A DNA stretch of 64,000 nucleotides from Helichrysum umbraculigerum (lineage: Eukaryota; Streptophyta; Magnoliopsida; Asterales; Asteraceae), in assembly GCA_949592205.1 (NCBI GenBank), contig CATIUR010000004.1:98503837-98567836 (forward strand). The letters are read 5' to 3'. Positions 1-10,505 of the stretch are shown here, piece after piece. Positions within the stretch are counted from its first letter, which is position 1, and every line of letters starts with the position of its first letter. Under the pieces are notes generated by a model. That model saw only the letters and a list, made by a program, of their open reading frames with translations. It was not told where the DNA came from and did not search any database. Position numbers and translations under genes: made by a program.

Positions 1-380
1 CTAACTTTAAATTTATTATTTAATGTGTTAGGAATAACTTTATATTATTATTATGTTTTATTGTGAATGATTAGTCAAAAAAATCAAATGACTCATTGTG
101 ACTAGTAAATTTTTAATTGTTTTAAATTTATAAAGTTGAAGGTAAAATAAAAGATTTGGAATCGCAAATGGTTTTTAGGTTCCAGACAATAGGTTTAGAA
201 GGGGGATTAAATTATACTGTATAATTGAGTCGGTGTGAGGCTAGCCGACTTAAACCCTTACCTTTACTATATGAGTTAAAACATTTCATTGTCCTTCAAA
301 TTAAACACACAGGAAGCTAGAACCAAACAAACTAAGATCAATAATCAGATTGTGTGGTTTGATTCACTTGCATCAATTTC

Positions 381-381
<1 letters not shown>

Positions 382-465
<84 letters not shown>

Positions 466-466
466 C
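382..466. repeat. (TCA)n microsatellite
   Basis: About 28 uninterrupted TCA triplets inside the partial LTR. The equivalent place in the LTR at 17407 has only a short GATGATGA stretch, so the expansion is specific to this copy. The apparent poly-serine reading frame across it is an artefact. Confidence 0.95.
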
Positions 467-704
467 CTTATTATCTCCAATTTGTAAGTTGATTCCTTAT
501 TTGATTTTGTAGAAATTATAGGGGTTATTGAATGGTTATTTAATTGAAGTTAATTTTGATGTTATATGAAGTTTGTTGATGTTTGATTAGTATTAGTAAG
601 CTTATTAGACTGCTATTACATCTGAATTTGATGGTTTTGATTTTTGGGTTCAAAATTCGGATTCTGGGTTTTTGAGGAGTTGCAGGTCGCTGGAAGAAGA
701 TGGT

Positions 705-717
705 TACCCGGCGGGTA
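705..717. repeat. Single quasi-palindrome TACCCG-G-CGGGTA in LTR leader
   Basis: Six-base arms around one central base. It sits at the LTR position where the LTR at 17407 carries four GAATCCG-x-CGGATTC units, so it looks like a one-copy version of that array. Confidence 0.6.
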
Positions 718-2060
718 TTTAGTGACTAAAAATTTCACTAATTTTCATTAAACCTGGATTGGGCTGAAATTCGCATGGTTACTCGAAAACGGCTTAATGA
801 TAGTTTTAGGCCTTTCGGGGTCGTTTAGGGGCCGAAAATGACAATTTTCAGTTTTGAACCTCGTTTCGGGACTTTTTTATTACATTTCGGATTGGACTTT
901 TGTTTTCCTTGATCTTAGAGATTACCTGCTTGGGTAGATATGCTATGATGATAAATTGGAACTAGATAATTGAGTAAATGGTTAAATGTAACCTAGTATG
1001 AATGATACAATTCAATTATTGTTTGTTATGTTGATGATGTATATTAAGACGTTTGATTTTATATACAATTGAGTAGTTATAATTAATATTATAACTTGGA
1101 GATTGTGAGGGTTGATGTTATGAATTTAAAATGAGTTATATGTTATGAACCATTTACTAACTCATTATTTATTTGTATTCTCATATACGGACAAGGCTCA
1201 GTAATATTATACTTCTGAGCTAGCAGTTGAGGTAACGATAAGTGGATCTGTAATCCTCAGTGTGATTTAGTTGTAACAGGTTTGGTTACAACGGGTAAAC
1301 GTAGTTTTACTGTTTATAGACTGGTTAGTCTGCCATGATATTATTACTGTTGATAGACTGTTTAGTCTGACATGATTCCATGACGATTATGGATTATATG
1401 ATTATGTGATATGTGGCCATTGGGCATACGTGATTTATTCAGAGGTTAACACTGGTTGGGCTTGGTTGCTATTGTTTGGCCGACTGGGGGTTCCTTGTAC
1501 ATATCATTAATGGGAACCTATGTCGTGTGTGGGAATAACAACAAGCTATCGGTTAACCGCTGTATTGGCCTGCAGTTGGGTTTTAAGTGTTGCTTGGGGG
1601 CCACCGCGGCATGAGGGTGCCTCAAGGACCACCAATCCTCTTTGATGCTGACTGTTTACGATGCTTTTGCTATAAACAAGGTTGTTATGTGTTTACGATT
1701 ATTTGCTGTAAACATGGTTGTTATGCTAAGTTGGGCTGTTGGTTATTTATTCACTCACTTAGCTTTATGCTAATCCCACCACCCTACTTCTTGTAGGTTA
1801 TGATTTGATATAACGGGCTGGGCAAGAAGCTTGTTTGGGACGGAATGTTTGATCTGACGTTTACTATGATAATTGTTTTGGGATGAGTTCGTGTTGTCTT
1901 TTGAAATTATATAACACCCGAATTGAATTGCTATGATTTGAAATAGTATGACTTTGTTACATAATCTGTAATGTAAATTGATAAGATATATTTGACATGC
2001 GCTTTCGATGAATAGTATATTTAAAAAAAAATGGTTCTAAAAGACTGGGGTGTTATATTA

Positions 2061-2826
2061 GTGTCTAGTAGGGGTTAGGGTTTAGGTTTTATCAGAGTTT
2101 TTTTGGGTAAAGAGGATGAAACCTCGGCAAAATGCATTAAAATAATAAAGTGTAATTTACATGTTTACTTTAGGCATACCTAAAGGGGATTTAATGGACA
2201 TCCCAACCAACAACAAAAGCTACCATCAAAATAATAACTAAACGTACGAAAGCTATACATTTTGATAAACTACTATTGCTATAAAAAAATCTATGGGTCT
2301 CTGAGATTGACTGCCCTACTGGACTACAGAGAGTAGTCCAACAAAAAGACAAACCAAATACGAAACTCTTGGGCCCATTCTTCCAATACTTAGACTCGTT
2401 AATATCAGTTTTATCCCAACATATATCTATCCCAATATTTAGCAATCCTTAAGTCTGCTTTGGCACACGAAAAACCTTTGCCCAATAATACTGACCTACT
2501 AGCCCATGTATAACTAGAATCAATAGCTGATCCATCAACCAATTTGACATACCGGAGCCTGCTACACTTATTGATAATCCAACCAAAAAAACAACCCTCT
2601 TTAAAGGTCTTGAGCTCACCATTCGTAAAATTTAAACCATCATTTGACTTCCTAGCAGCAACATTTACAAACATAACTTCTGTCTTATCTTTCCTTCGAT
2701 CATGAATTCCAACATCATTAAACCCAAACATGATCATAGGCAACAAACACATCATCTTCAATTCGCATAAATCTAGGCGTGCCATCAGTCTCTGAAGCAA
2801 CGCCGTTTAGATCAAACTTTGAATCC
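2061..2826 (-). pseudogene. Downstream remnant of the DUF4283/zinc-knuckle pseudogene
   Basis: Reading the minus strand leftward across the TR-GAG insertion, the frame ending at 10511 (…AREYGF) continues here as GLDSKFDLNG…, so this is the same host sequence split at the AAACC target site. Farther left, minus-strand open stretches at 2411-2800 and 2191-2445 encode no domain I recognise. No endonuclease or RT motif follows, so a LINE ORF2 is not evident. The coding status of the left 400 bp is uncertain. Confidence 0.45.
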
Positions 2827-2831
2827 AAACC

Positions 2832-4940
2832 TGTCACACCCCCAATTTAATGCTTTGCCGAAGCGACTGTTTTGGGGCGTGACTAATCAATAATCAAACC
2901 CAAAGTACAAGCAAACGACTCTAAATGAGACGTTGTTGAATATGTTACATTAATACATAAGTTTTCAAAAGTAATACATCATTAATGAGTTCGCAACTTG
3001 TTTTATTAGATTTTAATTACATAATCATTATACAAAAGATAATGCAAGTAAAATCTTCATATATGTAATTGCATGCGACTCGAGCTACTAAAGCATATCC
3101 TGCTGGGCCATCTGTACTGATCAACCCTACTGTTGCTGTGTACCTGAGAATACATTACTAAAACAGGTCAACCAAAAGGTTGGTGAATCTCACAGGTTTA
3201 TAGTAAGTAACAGTTTGAACACATAAGCTTGTAAAATCATTGAGTAAATATTGCACAGTCGCAATAGTTTTAGTATATATTGCCATGAGCACCATAGTCG
3301 AAGCTTAACAATCAGTGATTTTGCCCTCGTGAATGCTAATCCAGAACATTCATATGTAACGAGTAAGAAACACCCATTTATACTGAGTGTTCGGGGTAGT
3401 GCGTGCTACCCTGGGTGAGGATTGTCAGTCCTAATGGATCCATTTACTAGTACTCGCGCTTAAGACCATAACTGACGACTATGATTAAAGGGACTTCATT
3501 GGATTAAGTAACCTCATGCAATCGATATACCAGTAAATCAGTTTGAAATCAAATGTGTAAATACATGTGTTCGAGTAAACAAGTAATGCATCTCCCCCAA
3601 ATGTGAAAACAGTAAAAAGGGGCTATGAGACTCACCTGTAGAGCCAGCAATTCCTAAAGTGCGTACGTATTCCACAGTAATCTCCTAACGTCCTAAACAC
3701 GCAAGATTGTATGTTTGTAAGTGTACGCGTAATGATTCGTTTGTTTAGTTGTTCGTTAGATTAATTACTTAGTTTGTAAAAAGTGTACGACTCGTTGTTG
3801 TCGGGTTATAATTATATTTCAAAAATATAATTAAGTTTGTTCGTATATATATACTTCATAAGTTATCCTAACGTATCGTATTGTATCCGAATATTAATAG
3901 TTTTTATTTTTAAAAATCTGACCAAAAACTACTGCTCACGCGATCGCGTGATATACTCGGCCGATCGCGTGATGTTTCCCTTGACCCGATCGCGTGACCT
4001 CCTCGGCCGATCGCGTAACAATGCCCATGACCCGATCGCGTGAACTCTTTCGGCCGATCGCGTAACATTTAACCCTTCACGCGATCGCGTGGTTTTATAA
4101 TTCGTTAAAACGTGTTTTTCATTTTGAAATGACGCGATCACGTCATTTATACGGAGCACTGTAGCTCCGTCTTCCTCACAGTCTGATCCGAAGTTTTTAT
4201 AAAATTCCCTTATGTTTTTAGTTTCAATCTTTCACCAACAAGTTATAATAAGCTTGTAATACGTATGTTAACATAAAAATGAGTATAAACGAAATTGTTT
4301 CCTTACAATGATTTTTAGACGAAATTAATGGTGATGAACGGATGATGGTGATGATCCGATGATGATGAAGATGATACCGTTTCTTGATCTTGTTAATGTT
4401 GTAGTTGTTGTTGTTTTGAAATGGAACCGAGAGAAAGAAATGAGAGAGCAGAGAAGAGATAGAGATTGAGTCGGGTGTGTGTTTGTGAGAGGGAAATAAT
4501 TGGGGTCGGTGTATATACACCGACCTCAATTATTGAGGTGTGTGTGTATTTTCATCCCGTGTTTGTGTACCCGATCGTTAAGTAGTGTAATATTTAAAAA
4601 TGATAATTTTCTAAATATTATTTCGTATTTGTTAACAATTGAAATATTTTATAAAAATACTTCTAATGAGATATAAAATATATATTAGTTTAGTTCAAAA
4701 TACTCGGATAGTTTTCTGTATCAAAAATGTATTTAAATTTCAAACGGAGTATATAATTATTATTCCCCATAATAATACTTTGTTTAAAAATGTTTTTCAT
4801 CAAATTCTATTTTGGGTTTCCGCGTTCTACCAGATTTGTGTACGTGTGATTATTATATAATCGTTTTAGGTTATATAATACTTTGTAATTAAAGTTCAAA
4901 TTAGGACGGTAATTTGGGTCATTTTTGACCGGGTGTCACA
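2832..4940 (-). repeat. 3' LTR of the TR-GAG element
   Basis: Same length as the partner LTR at 8397-10505. Differences seen by eye are near 4140 (A/G), 4528 (A/G), 4554 (A/G), 4765 (C/G) and 4821 (C/T). TG…CA ends. Small frames inside are not genes. Confidence 0.93.
3937..4145. repeat. Palindrome array (GATCGCG type) in 3' LTR
   Basis: Eight copies of a GATCGCGT core, spaced mostly 20-27 bp and wider before the last. Perfect 14-bp palindromes CACGCGATCGCGTG lie at 3937-3950 and 4078-4091. Copies alternate between CGGCCGATCGCGTGA-like and ACCCGATCGCGTGA-like contexts. The last copy, a 16-bp palindrome in the other LTR, has one substitution here. Confidence 0.9.
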
Positions 4941-4950
4941 TTCTCCCCTT
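4941..4950 (-). other. Polypurine tract of the TR-GAG element
   Basis: Minus-strand AAGGGGAGAA directly abuts the LTR that starts TGTGACACCC on that strand. This is the expected site and orientation for plus-strand priming. Confidence 0.85.
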
Positions 4951-6527
4951 GTTAGAAGAATTTCGTCCCGAAATTTGCTCATAGTATTTATCGTTGTATT
5001 CAAGTTGTAGATTGCATGTTATCTATGTAAATCTGACAACACCTATCTAGAGTTGTCTAGCTCCCCTTGTTGAACTAGTGCCCTTCCGGCAACTAAGGAA
5101 TTCGTAATGAACTTTGAGATGTGTTGACTATTGTGCCTACATGATCAGTCCAGTCGATCACTAGGGGGTAGCTACAATGTGTACTAGTAGCCTAAAGTAA
5201 TTCAGTAAATCCTTGAGGGTTTTGTCGGTAGGACAAAGTTTGTCGTTTAGCCAATTGCTTGAGTACAACTACTTTTGCACTAGTAGTCCACCTTAGACTC
5301 TATCAATCTTATACAGAAACGAAGTAGTTTAGCACATTTCAGGTTTATGCGGGATGTTACCCGAAAATACGATTTTATGTGAGTCGTCACCCAAAAATTT
5401 GTTTTACTCGGGACGTTACCCAGTATATAAAAGTCAACCGGTTTGTTTTTCCGGTGTACAACATCATAGGATATGTTATTCCTATACCTTTGTGCTAAAA
5501 CTAGTTTCATATATAGAGACTATAGATCTAAATTGTTATTTTCCCCTAACTCTTTAGTGTACTTAGAATCAAGGGAAAACCTAACAAGTATCAAGTAGCA
5601 AGTAAAGTTTATCAAGTAAGTAGTATGAAAGCAGATAGGTTGCTAGCGAGTTACCATAATCGCATCCCTATTCAGATTCTGGTATGTTTTGTTCCTATAA
5701 CAGCAAGGAAGTCATTGTGTACTGTGTAATTTTGTTGACCATTCAAGGTTTGAAGTTTTGTATCAAGTTGTGTACAGTAAGCAAGTTTGAACGGTTTTGA
5801 AGTTTTGAAAATTTCTTTAAAACTTTTCATAAGAAATTTTGCAACATGTTTGTTAAAAGTACATTTGTCAGAAAATTTCGATAGTGAAAGTCGATTGAAA
5901 ACTTTGAAGTTTGTCGAAAACTTTAGTCAATAAACAGTTTGGTTGAAATTCTTGTCAGTAGCAAAGTTTGAAATCTTGTTTACAAAATTTATTTGAAAAC
6001 AGATTTTAAGAAAAGTTTCGGGGTAAAAGCATGTTAAAATTGTTGAAAATGATTTTCCTAGGTTTCGCCTAACAGTAAGACGGTGTACATTGTAGACATA
6101 AAATTTTGTAAACGGTATCGTTTTAAAATAGAGTCCCGATCTTCTTATCAAAGGACGTTGAAATAAGTATGTTTGTTTGTTGTAGTGGTGTGGACGGTCT
6201 CAAAGGTATCATCGAGTAAAGGCCTATTCCTATACATCCAGTATATAATAGCCTAGTGAGTAGTATGTAGTCTAGGCCTATGTATGTATATATACCAATA
6301 TCCCATAATATCCTAACCATACTTGTATGTATTACCGATTCCATCGGTTTCATACTGTCTACTTGAAATAGTTCGCCAATTTCCTTATTCTATTTGTACT
6401 TAGAATCTAAGGAAACACATAAAGTACTAAACAGTAATAGAACCTATTCAAGTAAGTAATACAGATGCAGTTTTGGTTATCCGGGAGTGAACGTACCCAT
6501 GTTGAGTAATTCAATAAGTCTAGGGTT
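4951..6527 (-). other. Non-coding 3' interior of the TR-GAG element
   Basis: About 1.6 kb between the gag stop and the polypurine tract without protease, RT, RNase H or integrase motifs. Near 5350-5435 there are three short self-complementary GGGAnGTTACCC-like motifs. This is where pol would lie in an autonomous relative. Confidence 0.7.
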
Positions 6528-7583
6528 CTAGTGATTACCTTCAGCATTAAGTACATAGAACCTGCCCTTAGCAGCGGTGTTGTTTTTGTCCTTCAGTTTT
6601 GGACAGTCTCTCTTAAAATGCCCAGTACCATTGCACTCATAGCAGGTTTTGGGTGCAGAGGTGTCGGTACCAGTGGTGGCTTCTTTACAGTCCTTGGTCA
6701 GATGTCCAAATCGCTTGCATTTGGTGCAAGGACATAGACCATCATGATGAAGCTTGCACTTAGAGCAATAGGGCTTTCTTCCCTTATACTCTTTCTTGTC
6801 ATCAGTTTCAGAAGTGTTGGCCTGAGCAGTTGCAGGCTTCTTGTTAGCTTGGCTCTGATTTCCAGAGCTTCCATCAGCTTTCCTCTTGTTATCTCCCGAT
6901 CTGTTTCCAGTAGTTTTGGCGCCAGCGGTTCCTTGACGAACCATTTGTGCCATCAGCTTGTGTGGCATACGCACTGTACCATGAAATGTGGGAGAGTTTG
7001 ACGAAGTAACCATTCCCTGAATTTGTGAAGGAAGTCCCCAAAGATAGCGCTCAATTCGCTTGGATTCTGCATCGACCATTGATGGGCAAAGGTGTGCCAA
7101 CTGATTGAATCGAGAGGTGTAGCTGGCAATGTCGTTCCCTTGAGTGGAGAGATTCCAGAATTCTGCCTCAAGTTGTTGAATTTCATCCCTGGGACAATAC
7201 TCATCTTTGAGCATTTTCTTCAGCTCATCCCAAGAAGTTTCCAAAGCAATGTCTTGGCCTATGGAGTCAGCATAAGTGTTCCACCATGTCAGAGCATCAT
7301 CCATGAAAGTGTAGGTGGAGAACTTGACCTTACAGTTCTCAGGGCAACTGCAGATGCGAAAGACTGCCTCTGTTTTCTCCAGCCATCGCAACAATCCAAT
7401 GGCACCTTCTGTGCCTTTGAAGCTCAAAGGATTGCAGTTAAGGAAGTCCTTGTAGGTACAAGGTTTCACTACAGGGGCATTTGGTGTTGTTTCAGCACTT
7501 TCAGATCGTTGTCGCTCGGCAAGTACTGCGTCAGCAACCAATCGATCGACCTGAGCTTGAGTGAACTTTTGTCGTGGAGGCAT
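6528..7583 (-). CDS. gag: Retrotransposon Gag polyprotein
   Basis: A 351-residue open frame starting MPPRQKFTQAQVDRL. Residues about 60-170 match the retrotransposon gag (capsid) domain (…LLRWLEKTEAVF…WWNTYADS…YTSRFNQLAHLCP). A lysine- and glutamine-rich linker follows, then two CCHC zinc knuckles near the C-terminus, CTKCKRFGHLTKDC and CYECNGTGHFKRDC, both C-x2-C-x4-H-x4-C. Gag builds the virus-like particle and binds the element RNA in the cytoplasm. The frame stops after …RFYVLNAEGNH, where autonomous relatives continue into protease, so the lack of pol is a real truncation of the polyprotein. An 800-nt leader separates it from the primer site. The frame is undamaged, consistent with recent activity in trans. 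Confidence 0.93.
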   Translation of the reverse strand: MPPRQKFTQAQVDRLVADAVLAERQRSESAETTPNAPVVKPCTYKDFLNCNPLSFKGTEGAIGLLRWLEKTEAVFRICSCPENCKVKFSTYTFMDDALTWWNTYADSIGQDIALETSWDELKKMLKDEYCPRDEIQQLEAEFWNLSTQGNDIASYTSRFNQLAHLCPSMVDAESKRIERYLWGLPSQIQGMVTSSNSPTFHGTVRMPHKLMAQMVRQGTAGAKTTGNRSGDNKRKADGSSGNQSQANKKPATAQANTSETDDKKEYKGRKPYCSKCKLHHDGLCPCTKCKRFGHLTKDCKEATTGTDTSAPKTCYECNGTGHFKRDCPKLKDKNNTAAKGRFYVLNAEGNH

Positions 7584-8380
7584 GTTCCTTCAATGAAGAT
7601 AAGGGACATGTCAGAGTTTCGTACAAGAATATGATCATCGTAGTTGCATATATAACAGTAATATATCACAACACAAGTGAAAATCAATAGCGTAGAATAA
7701 CAGTGATTGTAATCATCCAACTTGCTTGTTCAAATGATTACGAGGATTAAGGTTTTCAAAAGGAAAAAGGATATTACATCCGAACAGATATCAGTAGTTT
7801 TGCGGAATGTGATAGGGAAACAGAAAAGATTTGTACTTAGAGAAATACTGGATTCGAACATTTAAACTGATGGGTGAGTGAAGAATGGTCCTCTGATGAC
7901 CAGTTTGTGCAGAGTAAGGCGTCGAAGTTCTTAATCTCTACCTAGGGTAAGTCTATTTCGAAGAGATGACCCTCTCTGTCTGGGCACATCCCGGTACTAT
8001 TTTCCTGACTCGATCAACTTACCACAGGCATATTCGAAAGTGTGTTTGTACAGTGAGTGTGTTACTAAATATCGGAGGATCTTAATAAGCCTAATCATAT
8101 AGGTGTAACCTATATATACTTATTATCCACCTAGTTGTGTCTATCATAGAACAAGTACAAGTCACGGTTCTCTCGTGGTCAGAGTCAACTATCGCATTCC
8201 TGTTCAACATAACCCCTTTCAGATTTTTAATCATCCTCATTTAATTGTACATAGTTGATCAGGCTATGTTAAATTAAACTTGTATGACGAAATCCCTGAA
8301 CCAGTTATATCTAATGAGGAATACTGCCTAACGGTCATAGTCTAGGCCCACTAAATGCAACCTAGTTCGCTATAACCTTA

Positions 8381-8393
8381 GGCTCTGATACCA
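8381..8393 (-). other. Primer binding site, tRNA-iMet type
   Basis: Minus-strand TGGTATCAGAGCC is complementary to the 3' end of plant initiator tRNA-Met and begins 3 nt inside the 5' LTR. This fixes the element orientation. Confidence 0.92.
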
Positions 8394-9501
8394 ATCTGTC
8401 ACACCCCCAATTTAATGCTTTGCCGAAGCGACTGTTTTGGGGCGTGACTAATCAATAATCAAACCCAAAGTACAAGCAAACGACTCTAAATGAGACGTTG
8501 TTGAATATGTTACATTAATACATAAGTTTTCAAAAGTAATACATCATTAATGAGTTCGCAACTTGTTTTATTAGATTTTAATTACATAATCATTATACAA
8601 AAGATAATGCAAGTAAAATCTTCATATATGTAATTGCATGCGACTCGAGCTACTAAAGCATATCCTGCTGGGCCATCTGTACTGATCAACCCTACTGTTG
8701 CTGTGTACCTGAGAATACATTACTAAAACAGGTCAACCAAAAGGTTGGTGAATCTCACAGGTTTATAGTAAGTAACAGTTTGAACACATAAGCTTGTAAA
8801 ATCATTGAGTAAATATTGCACAGTCGCAATAGTTTTAGTATATATTGCCATGAGCACCATAGTCGAAGCTTAACAATCAGTGATTTTGCCCTCGTGAATG
8901 CTAATCCAGAACATTCATATGTAACGAGTAAGAAACACCCATTTATACTGAGTGTTCGGGGTAGTGCGTGCTACCCTGGGTGAGGATTGTCAGTCCTAAT
9001 GGATCCATTTACTAGTACTCGCGCTTAAGACCATAACTGACGACTATGATTAAAGGGACTTCATTGGATTAAGTAACCTCATGCAATCGATATACCAGTA
9101 AATCAGTTTGAAATCAAATGTGTAAATACATGTGTTCGAGTAAACAAGTAATGCATCTCCCCCAAATGTGAAAACAGTAAAAAGGGGCTATGAGACTCAC
9201 CTGTAGAGCCAGCAATTCCTAAAGTGCGTACGTATTCCACAGTAATCTCCTAACGTCCTAAACACGCAAGATTGTATGTTTGTAAGTGTACGCGTAATGA
9301 TTCGTTTGTTTAGTTGTTCGTTAGATTAATTACTTAGTTTGTAAAAAGTGTACGACTCGTTGTTGTCGGGTTATAATTATATTTCAAAAATATAATTAAG
9401 TTTGTTCGTATATATATACTTCATAAGTTATCCTAACGTATCGTATTGTATCCGAATATTAATAGTTTTTATTTTTAAAAATCTGACCAAAAACTACTGC
9501 T

Positions 9502-9710
9502 CACGCGATCGCGTGATATACTCGGCCGATCGCGTGATGTTTCCCTTGACCCGATCGCGTGACCTCCTCGGCCGATCGCGTAACAATGCCCATGACCCGA
9601 TCGCGTGAACTCTTTCGGCCGATCGCGTAACATTTAACCCTTCACGCGATCGCGTGGTTTTATAATTCGTTAAAACGTGTTTTTCATTTTGAAATGACGC
9701 GATCGCGTCA
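9502..9710. repeat. Palindrome array (GATCGCG type) in 5' LTR
   Basis: Equivalent to 3937-4145. Here the terminal unit is a perfect 16-bp palindrome, TGACGCGATCGCGTCA (9695-9710). On the sense strand the array lies about 370-570 nt downstream of the TATA-like site. Confidence 0.9.
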
Positions 9711-10072
9711 TTTATACGGAGCACTGTAGCTCCGTCTTCCTCACAGTCTGATCCGAAGTTTTTATAAAATTCCCTTATGTTTTTAGTTTCAATCTTTCAC
9801 CAACAAGTTATAATAAGCTTGTAATACGTATGTTAACATAAAAATGAGTATAAACGAAATTGTTTCCTTACAATGATTTTTAGACGAAATTAATGGTGAT
9901 GAACGGATGATGGTGATGATCCGATGATGATGAAGATGATACCGTTTCTTGATCTTGTTAATGTTGTAGTTGTTGTTGTTTTGAAATGGAACCGAGAGAA
10001 AGAAATGAGAGAGCAGAGAAGAGATAGAGATTGAGTCGGGTGTGTGTTTGTGAGAGGGAAATAATTGGGGTC

Positions 10073-10086
10073 GGTGTATATACACC
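10073..10086 (-). promoter_or_regulatory. Candidate TATA box of the TR-GAG 5' LTR
   Basis: Minus-strand GTGTATATACACC is followed by a CT-rich stretch (about 9960-10060) typical of plant 5' leaders. The position fits a U3/R boundary. The transcription start is not shown by sequence alone. Confidence 0.4.
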
Positions 10087-10505
10087 GGCCTCAATTATTG
10101 AGGTGTGTGTGTATTTTCGTCCCGTGTTTGTGTACCCGATCGTTAAGTAGTGTAATATTTAAAAATGATAATTTTCTAAATATTATTTCGTATTTGTTAA
10201 CAATTGAAATATTTTATAAAAATACTTCTAATGAGATATAAAATATATATTAGTTTAGTTCAAAATACTCGGATAGTTTTCTGTATCAAAAATGTATTTA
10301 AATTTCAAACGGAGTATATAATTATTATTCGCCATAATAATACTTTGTTTAAAAATGTTTTTCATCAAATTCTATTTTGGGTTTCTGCGTTCTACCAGAT
10401 TTGTGTACGTGTGATTATTATATAATCGTTTTAGGTTATATAATACTTTGTAATTAAAGTTCAAATTAGGACGGTAATTTGGGTCATTTTTGACCGGGTG
10501 TCACA

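Larger units (their letters stand above)
1..2060 (+). mobile_element. Partial LTR of a Ty3/gypsy-like element (TATAACACC-type), sense strand +
   Basis: The reverse complement begins TATAACACCCCAG, like the LTR starts at 16023 and 17407, and it shares blocks with the LTR at 17407-19396. These include the GGGTGGTGGGATTAGC-like block near 1775, the CTGAGGATTACAGATCCAC-like block near 1235, the cggggtcgtttaggggc block near 815 and the GTCGG promoter-like block near 225. By this alignment the far LTR end lies about 40 bp before the window. The sense strand appears to be plus, with a TATA-like tactatatgag near 270. No coding domain lies inside. Solo LTR or part of a full element cannot be decided here. 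The right flank is TTAGT. Confidence 0.7.
2832..10505 (-). mobile_element. Complete gag-only (TR-GAG) Ty3/gypsy retrotransposon, Tekay/Del-like
   Basis: Two 2109-bp LTRs (2832-4940 and 8397-10505) begin TGTCACACCCCC, end GGGTGTCACA and are flanked by a perfect 5-bp TSD, AAACC (2827-2831 and 10506-10510). A tRNA-iMet-type primer site lies beside the right LTR and a polypurine tract beside the left one, so transcription runs on the minus strand. The 3456-bp interior encodes only gag, with no protease, RT or integrase. Next to the tract, the minus strand reads TTTCGGGACGAAATTC, a signature I associate with the end of pol in Tekay/Del chromoviruses. The element is non-autonomous and would need enzymes in trans. 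I count about five LTR differences, which suggests a recent insertion. Confidence 0.92.
8397..10505 (-). repeat. 5' LTR of the TR-GAG element
   Basis: 2109 bp. This is the copy that would supply the functional promoter. It is near-identical to 2832-4940. Confidence 0.93.

Noticed and set aside
289..492. Poly-serine open frame
   Set aside because: It is the translation of a (TCA)n microsatellite inside an LTR.
2411..2800. Minus-strand 129-residue frame as a separate gene
   Set aside because: Lies in the remnant of the DUF4283 pseudogene and partly conflicts with its frame. No recognised domain.
3937..4145. CRISPR-like regularly spaced repeats
   Set aside because: Plant nuclear DNA, palindromic units with short variable gaps, inside an LTR. 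No cas genes.
3837..4860. Several small open frames repeated exactly at 9402-10425
   Set aside because: They are the two LTR copies of the TR-GAG element. The frames cross palindromes and CT-rich promoter sequence and have no relatives.
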